From: Bacillota bacterium
GTDB taxonomy: Bacteria > Bacillota > Clostridia > CAKSNL01 > HGM11501
DNA: 48,165 nucleotides
Reading direction: 5' to 3'
Assembly (NCBI GenBank): GCA_030705805.1
Contig: JAUZPY010000004.1
Location: forward strand, 1-48,165
Shown here piece by piece: positions 1 through 9,427 of this stretch (the first letter of the stretch is position 1; the number at the start of each line of letters is the position of its first letter). The notes under the pieces are model-generated. The model saw only the letters and a list, made by a program, of their open reading frames with translations. It did no database searches and was not told the origin of the DNA. The position numbers and the translations under genes were made by a program.

Positions 1-904
1 AGGAATGATTTGGGCTCCGCTAATTAAGCTTTTGTCCTCTGTGCTATGTAAAGAACACAGAGGTTTAGCGCTTTTTTACATATCAACAACATTTTATGCC
101 GGGGGTCTTTGTACTAAAGGAATTGCAATATATAATTTTAGTCAGGGCAGCTTTCGGCCTATTTTTAAAACCTCTGCTTTGATACTTTTTGTAGTCTTTG
201 TCATTTGGGTAATAGTCAGCATTGTTTCAACAAAAAAACTGGTTTATGATGAAGAACAAGTGCAGGCAGAGTCCCAAAAAGGTGGTAAATTTAAAAATAA
301 GGATTTTAGAAAAGCAGTTATTTCAAGCGGATTGCTATTAATGGTTGTACCTTCTCTTGTAAAATCGATGGGAGATGTAGGACTTAAAAGCTGGGGCGCA
401 ACAATGATAAAAAGTACTTACAGTTTGACGGAATCCTTTGCTACGCTGCTGTCTTTAATTGTTGTATTAGCAGGATTTTCAGTTCCTTTTGTTACTCGGC
501 TAATTTATAAACTCACCAAGAGTGACGAGGTAAAGACTTCTTTATATGCATTTTTATTATGTGTACTTCCGATTATAGTTTTAATGGAAGTTGGAATAGT
601 AAACAAATATATAGAATTGGTTATGCTTATTATTGTTACGGTATTAATGAATATCATAACACAGACGCTTGTTATTATGGGTGCAGCAAGATTTGAAAAG
701 TGGGGAGGTGCTGCCACAGCTACAGGTATACTTAATGCGGCTGCTTCAGTAGGAGTATTTTTAGCAAATTATGGCTTTGGACTTATTGCAGAATTTTTCG
801 GGTGGAAGTATATATTTGTAGTTTTAATGGCTTTGGTACTTATTTCTTCTGTGTGCCTTTTAATAGCTGTTCCCAAGTGGAAAAGGTTCAAGGCAGAAAT
901 TTAG
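1..904 (+). CDS. MFS transporter, OPA-like (5' truncated by window edge)
   Basis: ORF 5..904 is open to the window edge; multi-TM; ATATGILNAAASVGVF motif shared with the second MFS ORF at 6050. Confidence 0.8.
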   Translation, partial: GMIWAPLIKLLSSVLCKEHRGLALFYISTTFYAGGLCTKGIAIYNFSQGSFRPIFKTSALILFVVFVIWVIVSIVSTKKLVYDEEQVQAESQKGGKFKNKDFRKAVISSGLLLMVVPSLVKSMGDVGLKSWGATMIKSTYSLTESFATLLSLIVVLAGFSVPFVTRLIYKLTKSDEVKTSLYAFLLCVLPIIVLMEVGIVNKYIELVMLIIVTVLMNIITQTLVIMGAARFEKWGGAATATGILNAAASVGVFLANYGFGLIAEFFGWKYIFVVLMALVLISSVCLLIAVPKWKRFKAEI

Positions 905-913
905 GAGGAGCAT

Positions 914-1012
914 ATGAAGAACTTAAAAGATATACACTTTGGAAAAAGAAAGCAGAAAACCATAATATCTGTGAATGTACTTCTATTTCCTTATCCGTAT
1001 AAAACGGAATAA
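914..1012 (+). pseudogene. 32-codon ORF with strong RBS (MKNLKDIHFGKRKQKTIISVNVLLFPYPYKTE), possible gene remnant
   Basis: GGAGGAGC RBS just upstream of ATG 914; stop at 1010-1012; no full-length partner ORF. Confidence 0.3.
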
Positions 1013-1029
1013 CTTTTAGGAGGGGTAAT

Positions 1030-2436
1030 ATGAATCTACTTGGAATTGATGTGGGAACTACATCATTAAAAGCAGCTGCTTTTAATGATAAAGGAGAGAT
1101 ACTTTTCTCGGCTACCATTGATTATACACTGATTACTAAAGGTGATATTGCAGAATTTGATGCAAAAGAGTACTGGGAAATATGCAAAAAAGGCATAAAA
1201 GAAGCATCAAATAATATTACAATTGATGCTTTAGCTATAGATACCCAATGCGAAACACTTATTTTGACTGACGGCGAAGGCACTCCGGTATATAATGCGA
1301 TTGTTTGGCTTGATAACCGTGCCACAAAAGAAGCCGAAGAAATTAAGTCGTTCTTCCAAAATAAGAAAGTCTATGAAATAACCGGTCAGCCTGAGGTTAC
1401 GGCAACTTGGCCGGCTTGTAAAATCCTTTGGATAAAAAAGAATTTACCTGAAGTTTTTAGCAGAGTAAAGAAGATATTTTTACTTGAAGATTGGCTTTTA
1501 TATAAGCTGACAGGCGAATTTGTAACTGAAAAAACACTTCAGTCCTCAAGCCTTTATTTTGATATAAATAAAGCTGACTGGTGGGATGAAATGCTTGATT
1601 ACATCGGCATAACAAGGAATATGCTTCCACAGCTTAAAAACAGCGCAGAGGTTATCGGAAAATCCGGAGGAATAACTGTAGTAACGGGTGCTATTGATCA
1701 GATTGCCGGGGCAATTGGTGCAGGTGTTGTCAAAAAAGGCATAGTAAGCGAAATGACAGGTACAACTATGGTTATCTTTGTACCTTGCGATAAAGTTCCT
1801 TCCTATAATCCGAAAAGTATAGTGCCTTGCCATTACAATTATGACGGCAAATATACTCTTTTATCATGGACTCCCACCGCAGGGATGGCTCTAAAATGGT
1901 TTAAGAACAACTTCTGCGAAAACTTTTCCTTTAAAGAGTTGGATATGCTGGCAAAAGAAGTTAGCCCCGGAAGTTGCGGGCTTGTTTTTCTGCCTTACCT
2001 TTGCGGCTCTACAATGCCTAAATATAACCCTGATTCAAGAGGAGTGTTTGCCGGTCTTACTTTAGAACACGGAAGACCACACTTTATAAGAGCAATTCTC
2101 GAATCGGTCGCTTGTATGCTGAAGGAAAACTTAGATTACCTTGGAATAGATGCAAAAGAAATACGTACCATGGGCGGTGGTGCCGACAGTCCTTTATGGT
2201 GTCAGATTAAGGCAGATATAACCGGAAAAAGGCTGGTTACACTTAAAAATAAGGAGACAGCTTGCCTTGGTTCTGCTATACTTGCAGGAGTTGGCATAAA
2301 AGCCTTTAATTCTGTAGAGGAAGCCTGCGACAGCTTGATATCTACAGATAAGATATATTCCCCTGACGGCAGTGATTATAATTTTATTTATACAAAGTAC
2401 TGTGATATTGATAATCTTATTTGCAAGGAGGATTAA
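1030..2436 (+). CDS. FGGY-family carbohydrate kinase (xylulokinase-like)
   Basis: N-term LLGIDVGTTSLKAAAFN; WLDNRA; TGTTMVIF; GGGADSPLWCQIKADITGK; RBS AGGAGGGG. Confidence 0.9.
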   Translation: MNLLGIDVGTTSLKAAAFNDKGEILFSATIDYTLITKGDIAEFDAKEYWEICKKGIKEASNNITIDALAIDTQCETLILTDGEGTPVYNAIVWLDNRATKEAEEIKSFFQNKKVYEITGQPEVTATWPACKILWIKKNLPEVFSRVKKIFLLEDWLLYKLTGEFVTEKTLQSSSLYFDINKADWWDEMLDYIGITRNMLPQLKNSAEVIGKSGGITVVTGAIDQIAGAIGAGVVKKGIVSEMTGTTMVIFVPCDKVPSYNPKSIVPCHYNYDGKYTLLSWTPTAGMALKWFKNNFCENFSFKELDMLAKEVSPGSCGLVFLPYLCGSTMPKYNPDSRGVFAGLTLEHGRPHFIRAILESVACMLKENLDYLGIDAKEIRTMGGGADSPLWCQIKADITGKRLVTLKNKETACLGSAILAGVGIKAFNSVEEACDSLISTDKIYSPDGSDYNFIYTKYCDIDNLICKED

Positions 2437-2438
2437 GT

Positions 2439-2474
2439 ATGGTAAAGGCTGCTTTTATTCATAAAGTCCTTTGA
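2439..2474 (+). pseudogene. 11-codon ORF MVKAAFIHKVL with RBS, possible truncated gene start
   Basis: AAGGAGG before ATG 2439; resembles the MIKTAFYEKEI start of the ceramidase-like ORF at 9428; stops after 11 codons. Confidence 0.25.
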
Positions 2475-2565
2475 AATATTATATCCATTTTTTGAGTGTG
2501 GACAAATTGTCAAAATATGTTATAATAAAGAAAACACCTTTGTTATAAGAAAGGACTGATAAAAA

Positions 2566-3711
2566 GTGTCTTCGTATGCAGTATCAATAAGAAGACAGCT
2601 TCATATGTATCCGGAGATAGGCTATGATTTGCCAAGGACTCTTACCTTAGTTCGTCAAGAGCTTGATGCAATGGGAATCAGTTATACAGAGCAATACGGG
2701 AAAAGCAGTATTGTAGCTGTTTTAAATGAAGAAAAAAGCCGATTTACCATAGGAATAAGAGCTGATATGGATGCATTGCCGATTACCGAAAAGAATGATG
2801 TTGAATATAAGTCAAAGATTAAAGGTCAGATGCATGCCTGCGGACATGATGTGCACACTGCAATTTTACTCGGCACTATCAAAGCATTGAATAGTATAAA
2901 GGACAGCATAGACTGTAGGGTAAAATTTATATTTCAGCCTGCCGAAGAGTATGAAATTCCCGGCGCAATGCTTATGGCAAACGACGGGGTAATGGATGAT
3001 GTTGATGTCATTGTTGCCTGCCATGTAGATGCAATCTTCGATGTCGGCACCGTAGCGGTGGATGCAGGAATGCAAACTGCTAACAGCATGGGCTTTTCTG
3101 TTGAAATGTTCGGAAAAAGCTCTCATGCTGCCTTTCAATATAGGGGTGTTGATGCGATAGCAATGTGCGTAAAAGCCTATACCGCAATCGAATTGATGGT
3201 GGCAAAAGAGCTGCCTCCGAAAGAAGTCTGCGTTTTAAATATAGGGTCTTTTAACGGAGGAAAAACAAATAATGTCGTTGCAGACTACTGCAGAATGTAC
3301 GGCACATTAAGAACGTTTAATATGGAGATAAATAGTTATATATTTAAAAGAATTACTGGTATATCACAAGCTGTAGCAAAGGAATCGGGAGGAAATTGCA
3401 AGGTATCAAAGGTTAAGTTTTTGCCATCTCTTATAAATGATGAAAAGGTTTCACAAAAAGTGCGCCTTGCAGCTGAAAAGGTAGTGGGAAAGGATAAAAT
3501 TTTTTCAAAGCCTTGCTCAACCGGAGGAGAAGATTTTTCATACTTTGCACAGTTAAAGCCCGGGATTATTTTCAGGCTTGGTATTAAGAATAAAGATAAG
3601 GGAATAATAAGTGCCGTCCATATGGATACCTTTGATGTTGATGAAAGTTGTATAGATATAGGGATAAATATATTTAAACAATTTGTAATTGATAACTGCA
3701 AAGGAATATAG
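2566..3711 (+). CDS. M20 family metallo-amidohydrolase / N-acyl-amino acid deacylase
   Basis: RRQLHMYPEIGYDLPRT, GIRADMDALPI, MHACGHDVHTA, FQPAEE motifs; GTG start. Confidence 0.9.
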   Translation: MSSYAVSIRRQLHMYPEIGYDLPRTLTLVRQELDAMGISYTEQYGKSSIVAVLNEEKSRFTIGIRADMDALPITEKNDVEYKSKIKGQMHACGHDVHTAILLGTIKALNSIKDSIDCRVKFIFQPAEEYEIPGAMLMANDGVMDDVDVIVACHVDAIFDVGTVAVDAGMQTANSMGFSVEMFGKSSHAAFQYRGVDAIAMCVKAYTAIELMVAKELPPKEVCVLNIGSFNGGKTNNVVADYCRMYGTLRTFNMEINSYIFKRITGISQAVAKESGGNCKVSKVKFLPSLINDEKVSQKVRLAAEKVVGKDKIFSKPCSTGGEDFSYFAQLKPGIIFRLGIKNKDKGIISAVHMDTFDVDESCIDIGINIFKQFVIDNCKGI

Positions 3712-3726
3712 TAAGGCGGTGGAAGC

Positions 3727-4578
3727 TTGAAAAAGTCAACAAAAGAATTTTTACTTATGACTATGGGATCAGTAATGGTGGCAATAGGTATTTATTTTTT
3801 TAAACTTCCTAATAATTTTTGTACCGGAGGGGTAAGCGGTATATCTGTACTTTTAGGAGCTTTTTTTAAAAGTATATCGGCAGGGACCTTTATATTGCTG
3901 ATAAATACAGCAATGCTTCTTATCGGCTTTGTTTTTGTTGGTAAAAGCTTTGGCTTAAAAACAGTATATTGCACTCTTTTAATGTCTTTTCTTACTTATT
4001 TACTTAAATATATATGCCCTTTAGACAGGCCCCTTACAAATGAACCGTTGCTTGAACTTGCCTTTGCAATTTTTCTTCCCGGCATAGGAAGTGCTATTTT
4101 ATTTAATATGGGTGCCAGCACGGGCGGAACAGATATTGTTGCTATGATTATTAAAAAATACACCTCTGCAAATATATCTAAATCACTTTTTTTTGCTGAC
4201 TCGATTATTGTAATGCTTACTGTCGTCGTGTTTGGGGTTGAAACCTGGCTCTTAAGTGTAGTAGGTTTTCTTGCAAAGGTTTTAGTAGTAAATAATGTAA
4301 TAGAAAGTATAAACACATCAAAGTTCTTTACAATTATTACAGACCGGGATGAAGAAATATTAAGGTACATTACAGAAGAACTTCATAAGGATGCTACCTT
4401 AAGTAAAGACTATGAAGGTGCATATACGCACAAAGAAAAGAAAGTGATTCTGACAGCTCTTAACAGGAGACAGGCGATAGAGCTGAAAAGATATATAAAA
4501 ACAATTGATTCTGATTCTTTTATAATCATCTTTAATACAACCGATATTATTGGCAGAGGCTTCAGAGAATGCGTATAA
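3727..4578 (+). CDS. YitT family membrane protein (DUF161/DUF2179)
   Basis: FKLPNNFCTGGVSGISVLLGAFF, GASTGGTDIVA, C-terminal DUF2179-like region; TTG start. Confidence 0.85.
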   Translation: MKKSTKEFLLMTMGSVMVAIGIYFFKLPNNFCTGGVSGISVLLGAFFKSISAGTFILLINTAMLLIGFVFVGKSFGLKTVYCTLLMSFLTYLLKYICPLDRPLTNEPLLELAFAIFLPGIGSAILFNMGASTGGTDIVAMIIKKYTSANISKSLFFADSIIVMLTVVVFGVETWLLSVVGFLAKVLVVNNVIESINTSKFFTIITDRDEEILRYITEELHKDATLSKDYEGAYTHKEKKVILTALNRRQAIELKRYIKTIDSDSFIIIFNTTDIIGRGFRECV

Positions 4579-4580
4579 TA

Positions 4581-4628
4581 AAAAAGGCCCTAAAGATACG
4601 ATAAAAACGTATTCTTCAGGACTTTTTT
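4581..4628 (+). terminator. imperfect intrinsic terminator after yitT-like gene
   Basis: AAAAGGCCCTAAAGATACG / CGTATTCTTCAGGACTTTTTT. Confidence 0.65.
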
Positions 4629-4726
4629 ATTTCAAGCAAAAGGCCTAAATTGTTGACTTAAAAGTAAAAAAGTATTATCATATTTTGTGAATATATGTAA
4701 TTTTAAAGAATTTAAGGGGCGAACAA

Positions 4727-5821
4727 ATGAGGTTTATTAAGAAAAATGCTTTCATGTGCATTGCTTTTTTATGTGCTACAATTACCTGTATAATAGTACC
4801 TCCCGACAAGAGCTATGCTAATTATTTTGATTTAAAGACTCTAACTTGCCTTTTCTGCATACTTGCTGTTGTTTGTGCCTTTAAAGATATACACTTATTT
4901 CAGATAGTGGCAGGGAAAATTGTGTGTATGTTTAAAAATACCAGATCTGCGATTCTTGCTTTAGTTTATATTACGCTTATAGGGTCCATGCTTATAACTA
5001 ATGATATGGCACTTATTACATTTTTACCCCTTAGTTACTTTGTATTAACTTCAACAAATAACAGTAAATATATGGCATTTACTTTCATTATGCAAGATAT
5101 CGCTGCGAATTTGGGAGGAATGATTGCACCTTTTGGCAATCCTCAGAACCTGTATCTGTATACATACTTTAACATCCCGAACAATACCTTTATCAGAATA
5201 ATGTTTCTGCCCTTTATTATTTCTGTATTTCTCATTACCATATGCTGCCTCTTTGTTAAAAAAGAGCCCCTTATAATTAATGATTCCGCAGATAATAAAC
5301 TAAACAAAAAAAGAGCTTTTGTGTATACGCTTCTTCTAGCTTTATCTGTTGCCATTGTTTTTAGATTCATTCCGTATTACTATGGCTTGATAATAATTGT
5401 AGCTTCTCTTTTGCTAATGGATAAAAAGGCACTTTTACAAGTAGATTATCCATTAATATTAACCTTTTGCGCTTTCTTTGTATTCTCCGGCAACATGGCA
5501 AGAATTCCAGAAGTGCACAATTTATTAGGTAAAATAGTTGAAAAGAACACTCTTTTGTCCGGTGTTCTTGCTTCTCAGGTTATAAGCAATGTGCCAAGCG
5601 CTATCTTGCTTTCAAAGTTTACTGATAATTACGGGGAACTTTTGGTGGCAGTTAATATCGGAGGAGCAGGCACGTTAATTGCATCTTTGGCAAGCCTTAT
5701 TACATATAGAGAATTTATAAAAATCGAACCGGAAAAATCCCGAAAATTTATAACTGAATTTTCGGTACTTAACTTTGGATTTTTATTTGTTTTAACTGTA
5801 GTAATGTATTTTGTTATATAA
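4727..5821 (+). CDS. SLC13/citrate-transporter-like (ArsB/NhaD superfamily) permease
   Basis: multi-TM; ITNDMALITFLPL, FGNPQNLYLY, NVPSAILLSKF. Confidence 0.75.
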   Translation: MRFIKKNAFMCIAFLCATITCIIVPPDKSYANYFDLKTLTCLFCILAVVCAFKDIHLFQIVAGKIVCMFKNTRSAILALVYITLIGSMLITNDMALITFLPLSYFVLTSTNNSKYMAFTFIMQDIAANLGGMIAPFGNPQNLYLYTYFNIPNNTFIRIMFLPFIISVFLITICCLFVKKEPLIINDSADNKLNKKRAFVYTLLLALSVAIVFRFIPYYYGLIIIVASLLLMDKKALLQVDYPLILTFCAFFVFSGNMARIPEVHNLLGKIVEKNTLLSGVLASQVISNVPSAILLSKFTDNYGELLVAVNIGGAGTLIASLASLITYREFIKIEPEKSRKFITEFSVLNFGFLFVLTVVMYFVI

Positions 5822-5852
5822 AAGCTTCTTTGAAATTTTCAAAGAAGCTTTT
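5821..5852 (+). terminator. strong intrinsic terminator
   Basis: AAAGCTTCTTTGAAATTTTCAAAGAAGCTTTTAT perfect inverted repeat. Confidence 0.85.
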
Positions 5853-6049
5853 ATATAACTTTAAAACAATTTAGAGCTTATAAAGCTCTAAATCAAGTAA
5901 AACACATCTTGTAACAATAAGAAAATTGATTAGAATATTGTCATACTTTAACTGTTTATCTTTATAATAAAAGAAATATTTTGATAAAAAGATTATACTT
6001 TTTTAAGCTTTTATTGACTTTTGCTTGAAGATATAATAAAATCATACAT

Positions 6050-7315
6050 ATGATAAGAAAAAGGGGACAGGCTTTGAGAAAAATAACTGATAGAAAATAC
6101 ATACTGATTCTTTTTTGGACCTGTTGGTTTGTATATTTTTCAACATACATTGGAAGGCAGAATTTTGCTGCGGTAATAGCTGAAATGGAAAGCCAAGGGT
6201 TTATTGATAAAACATACGCCGGACTTGTTACTACCTGTCAATTTTTAGCTTATGGCTTCGGCCAGTTTTTAAGCGGATTTCTTTCAGACAGGTATAATCC
6301 CAAATGGATAATGATTACCGGTCTTTTTATATCATCGGTCATAAATTTATTAATGGGTTTTTTAAAAAGCGCTTTTCCTATGCCCTATCTTTGGGCAATA
6401 AACGGCCTTGCATTATCCCTTACATGGTGTCCCATTGTAAGAATGCTGACTGATTATTTAAAAGGAAAGGAACTCTTAAGAGCTAACGTTAACATGGCAA
6501 CCTGCTCTGTTACAGGAACTTTTGTTGTATATGTAATGTGCTGTGCTGTTATCAGAACTTTTGACTTCAGGACGGTATTTTTTATTGCATCGGCAACACT
6601 TTTATCTGCCATACTGATTTGGATTTTCGGACTAAAAGCCGTTATCTCACATGCAGAAGAATGCGGTGCGGAGGAAATAATAAATTCAGATAAGCCTTTA
6701 AGGTCAAGCACCGGAAAATTTTTAGCAATTGCTCAAGGAACCGGATTCATGTTTATTATTTTGGCCTCAGCAATGCATTGCGCCCTTAAAGACGGTGTAA
6801 CAACATGGATACCAAGCTATTTTAAAGACAATTTCAATATGGGTATAGATAAGGCCACATTACTGACAGCTGTGCTTCCGATTGTTAATTTGCCCGGTGT
6901 GTATTTTGGAGAGTATATAAACAGGAAAATATTTAAAAACGAAATGGCTTCCTCTACGGCACTGTTTATTATATCAAGTATAGCCGCGGTGCTGCTTTAC
7001 TTTACAGGTAGCGTTAATGCCATAATTTCCACAGTTCTTTTATGTATTTTTAGTATGTCAATGTACGGTGTAAACATAATTACTATATCTCTCGTACCAT
7101 TAAAATTTGTCAAGTACGGCAAGGCTGCAACCGCAACAGGAATATTAAACGCCAGTGCATATATAGGAGGGGCGTTTGCAAGTTACATATTTGGATTTGC
7201 CGCTCAAAATAAAGGATGGAATTTTACTCTTTTAACTTGGGTAATGATGGCTTTAGCAGGATGCTTGTTTTCTGCTGTTACGATAATAAAGTGGAAAAGA
7301 TTTATTAAGGGGTGA
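6050..7315 (+). CDS. MFS transporter (OPA-like organophosphate:Pi antiporter family)
   Basis: WFVYFSTYIGRQNFAAV, FGQFLSGFLSDRYNPKWIM, KAATATGILNASAYIGG. Confidence 0.85.
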   Translation: MIRKRGQALRKITDRKYILILFWTCWFVYFSTYIGRQNFAAVIAEMESQGFIDKTYAGLVTTCQFLAYGFGQFLSGFLSDRYNPKWIMITGLFISSVINLLMGFLKSAFPMPYLWAINGLALSLTWCPIVRMLTDYLKGKELLRANVNMATCSVTGTFVVYVMCCAVIRTFDFRTVFFIASATLLSAILIWIFGLKAVISHAEECGAEEIINSDKPLRSSTGKFLAIAQGTGFMFIILASAMHCALKDGVTTWIPSYFKDNFNMGIDKATLLTAVLPIVNLPGVYFGEYINRKIFKNEMASSTALFIISSIAAVLLYFTGSVNAIISTVLLCIFSMSMYGVNIITISLVPLKFVKYGKAATATGILNASAYIGGAFASYIFGFAAQNKGWNFTLLTWVMMALAGCLFSAVTIIKWKRFIKG

Positions 7316-7319
7316 TATT

Positions 7320-8456
7320 ATGCTGGCAATTAAAAATGCAAGTTTAGTTATGACAAATCATCTTATTTTAGATGCTGTTCTTATATGTGAAAATGGAATA
7401 ATAAAAGATTTTGGTAAAAATCTGCCCATACCGGAAGGTGCGCAGGTGCTGGATGCAAAGGGGGCTTACTTAGGGCCTGGGCTAATAGACATCCATACCC
7501 ATGCAGACGGTCATTACTATTTTTATGAAGAACCTAAAAAGTGCTCGGAAACTTTAATGAAGCATGGCGTTACAAGCGTTCTTCCTGCGCTGTATTTTAA
7601 TATGACTAAGAGCCAATACTTAGAGGCAATTGACAAAATAGACAAGGCGGTAGAAAACGGAGAATGTCCTAATATTATTGGATATTATATGGAAGGCCCA
7701 TACCTTAACCCTAAGTTTGGATGCGATAAAGAAAACAACCCATGGAAGGGAAAAATTAAGGAAGAAGATTACGGAGAGATACTTAAAAGGGTGAAAAGTA
7801 CCGCAAAGGTCTGGAGTGTTTCACCGGAGCGGGAAGGTATAGAGGACTTTGTTAAAAATGTTAAAAAAGAAATACCGGGTATAGTATTTTCTGTTGCACA
7901 CAGTGAAGCGACACCTGATGAAATTGAAGCTTTGATTCCCTATGGATTGCATCTGGGCACCCACCATACCAATGCAACGGGTACGCTTGAAACTTATCCT
8001 GAATGCAGGGGAGTGTGTGTGGACGAAACGGTAAATTATCATGACGATATATATGCTGAGCTTATTTGTGATTCCAAAGGCATTCATGTTGCCCCGTATA
8101 TGCTTAGGCTGGTTGAAAAGATAAAGGGAAAAGACAAAATTATATTAATTTCTGATGCCTGTGTCTTTGACGGACCTCCGATAAAAGGCTGTGAGGATGT
8201 TACCGATATAAACTTTGATTGGGACGGAGAAATAGCAGGCAGCAAGCTAACGCTTGATGTAGCCTGCTGCAATATGATGGTTCATACGGGCTGTTCTGTT
8301 TGTGATGTGTTTAAGTATGCATCTTTAAATCCTTCTAAGCTTTTAGGCCTTGAAGGTTTAGGACAGATAAAGAAGGGTAATACAGCAAATCTTATTTTAG
8401 TTGATAATTGGTTCAATATTAAAAATACTATAATTAAAGGAGAAATATTAGTATGA
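7320..8456 (+). CDS. N-acetylglucosamine-6-phosphate deacetylase-like amidohydrolase (NagA-like)
   Basis: GPGLIDIHTHADG, GYYMEGPYLNPKFG, GLHLGTHHTNA, ILISDACVFDG. Confidence 0.85.
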   Translation: MLAIKNASLVMTNHLILDAVLICENGIIKDFGKNLPIPEGAQVLDAKGAYLGPGLIDIHTHADGHYYFYEEPKKCSETLMKHGVTSVLPALYFNMTKSQYLEAIDKIDKAVENGECPNIIGYYMEGPYLNPKFGCDKENNPWKGKIKEEDYGEILKRVKSTAKVWSVSPEREGIEDFVKNVKKEIPGIVFSVAHSEATPDEIEALIPYGLHLGTHHTNATGTLETYPECRGVCVDETVNYHDDIYAELICDSKGIHVAPYMLRLVEKIKGKDKIILISDACVFDGPPIKGCEDVTDINFDWDGEIAGSKLTLDVACCNMMVHTGCSVCDVFKYASLNPSKLLGLEGLGQIKKGNTANLILVDNWFNIKNTIIKGEILV

Positions 8457-9412
8457 AAAACATTATATTTGACCCCCCGACAGACCTGAAATTTACACCC
8501 GGTGATTATGTACCTTTTAAAGACAGAGAAGTATGCGAGCGTCTTCGCAAGATCAGCGGCAAGGACTTAGAAAAGCATCCTAATCCTGACTTTAACATTA
8601 AAGTTATGATGAATCCTCATCCTGTTTTGATAGCAACTTTGTTTTCAAGAATAAAGGAAGCATCGGAAAAAGGAAAGAAGATTACGCTTATACTTGGAAA
8701 TCCTGAGCCTGAAACATATATTCCTCTTTCACAGCTTATAAACTATTTTAAAGTTGACTGTAAGAACGTACATATTTTTGCAATGGACGAATGGGCAGAT
8801 GATGCTGGAAACATTGCACCCGAAACATATAAAGCAGGTTTTGCTCATTCGTTGCTTAAATACCTGGTTTTCCAGATTGATGAAAAACTTCGTATGCCTC
8901 TTGAAAACGTGCATTATCCCTCAAATAAGAATATTAAGGATTATTCTAAAATGATTACCGACTGCGGGGAAGGCGGAGCGGATATATGCAGCTCATCACC
9001 GGGCTGGACAGGACATATGGCATTTATTGACCCTGTATCGGAGTTTTTAACTGATGATATGGATGAGTATCTAAACATGGAAGCTAGAATAGTTACCCTT
9101 CATCCGTTAACTGTAGCTCAGAATTCTCTTCACGGTGTATTCGGTCAATCAGGATATATTGCCGACGTACCGCCAAAGGCAGCAACAATCGGACCTGTAG
9201 ATGTTAAAAATGCAAGAGAGCGTATTGAAGTTCATGCTCTTTTAACCAACAATACCTTCTCTTCATGGCAGAGAATGACTTCACGTCTTGTTCTTCATGG
9301 CCCTGTTAGTCCTTTAATTCCCAGTTCTATGCTGCAATTAATGAAAACTCAGGTTTATGTAAGCGAAGAAATAGCAGCGCCCTTTGATTGTTGGGAAAAA
9401 GTCGGATATTAA
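8453..9412 (+). CDS. glucosamine-6-phosphate deaminase-like protein (divergent NagB family)
   Basis: FAMDEWAD (NagB-type MDE) and SPGWTGHMAFIDP (cf. G-NGHIAFNEP); overlaps upstream CDS by 4 nt. Confidence 0.8.
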   Translation: MKNIIFDPPTDLKFTPGDYVPFKDREVCERLRKISGKDLEKHPNPDFNIKVMMNPHPVLIATLFSRIKEASEKGKKITLILGNPEPETYIPLSQLINYFKVDCKNVHIFAMDEWADDAGNIAPETYKAGFAHSLLKYLVFQIDEKLRMPLENVHYPSNKNIKDYSKMITDCGEGGADICSSSPGWTGHMAFIDPVSEFLTDDMDEYLNMEARIVTLHPLTVAQNSLHGVFGQSGYIADVPPKAATIGPVDVKNARERIEVHALLTNNTFSSWQRMTSRLVLHGPVSPLIPSSMLQLMKTQVYVSEEIAAPFDCWEKVGY

Positions 9413-9427
9413 TTTCGGAGGCTTAAT

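Noticed and set aside
505-717. Antisense and alternate-frame ORFs inside clear CDSs (e.g. 505-717, 888-1118, 3336-3701, 17511-17798, 40823-41344, 46124-46387)
   Set aside because: They overlap well-supported coding regions on the other strand or frame and show no family motifs; shadow ORFs.
802-1002. 66-aa plus-strand ORF overlapping the MFS gene end
   Set aside because: Starts inside the MFS CDS in another frame; the region is better explained by the RBS-linked stub ORF at 914.
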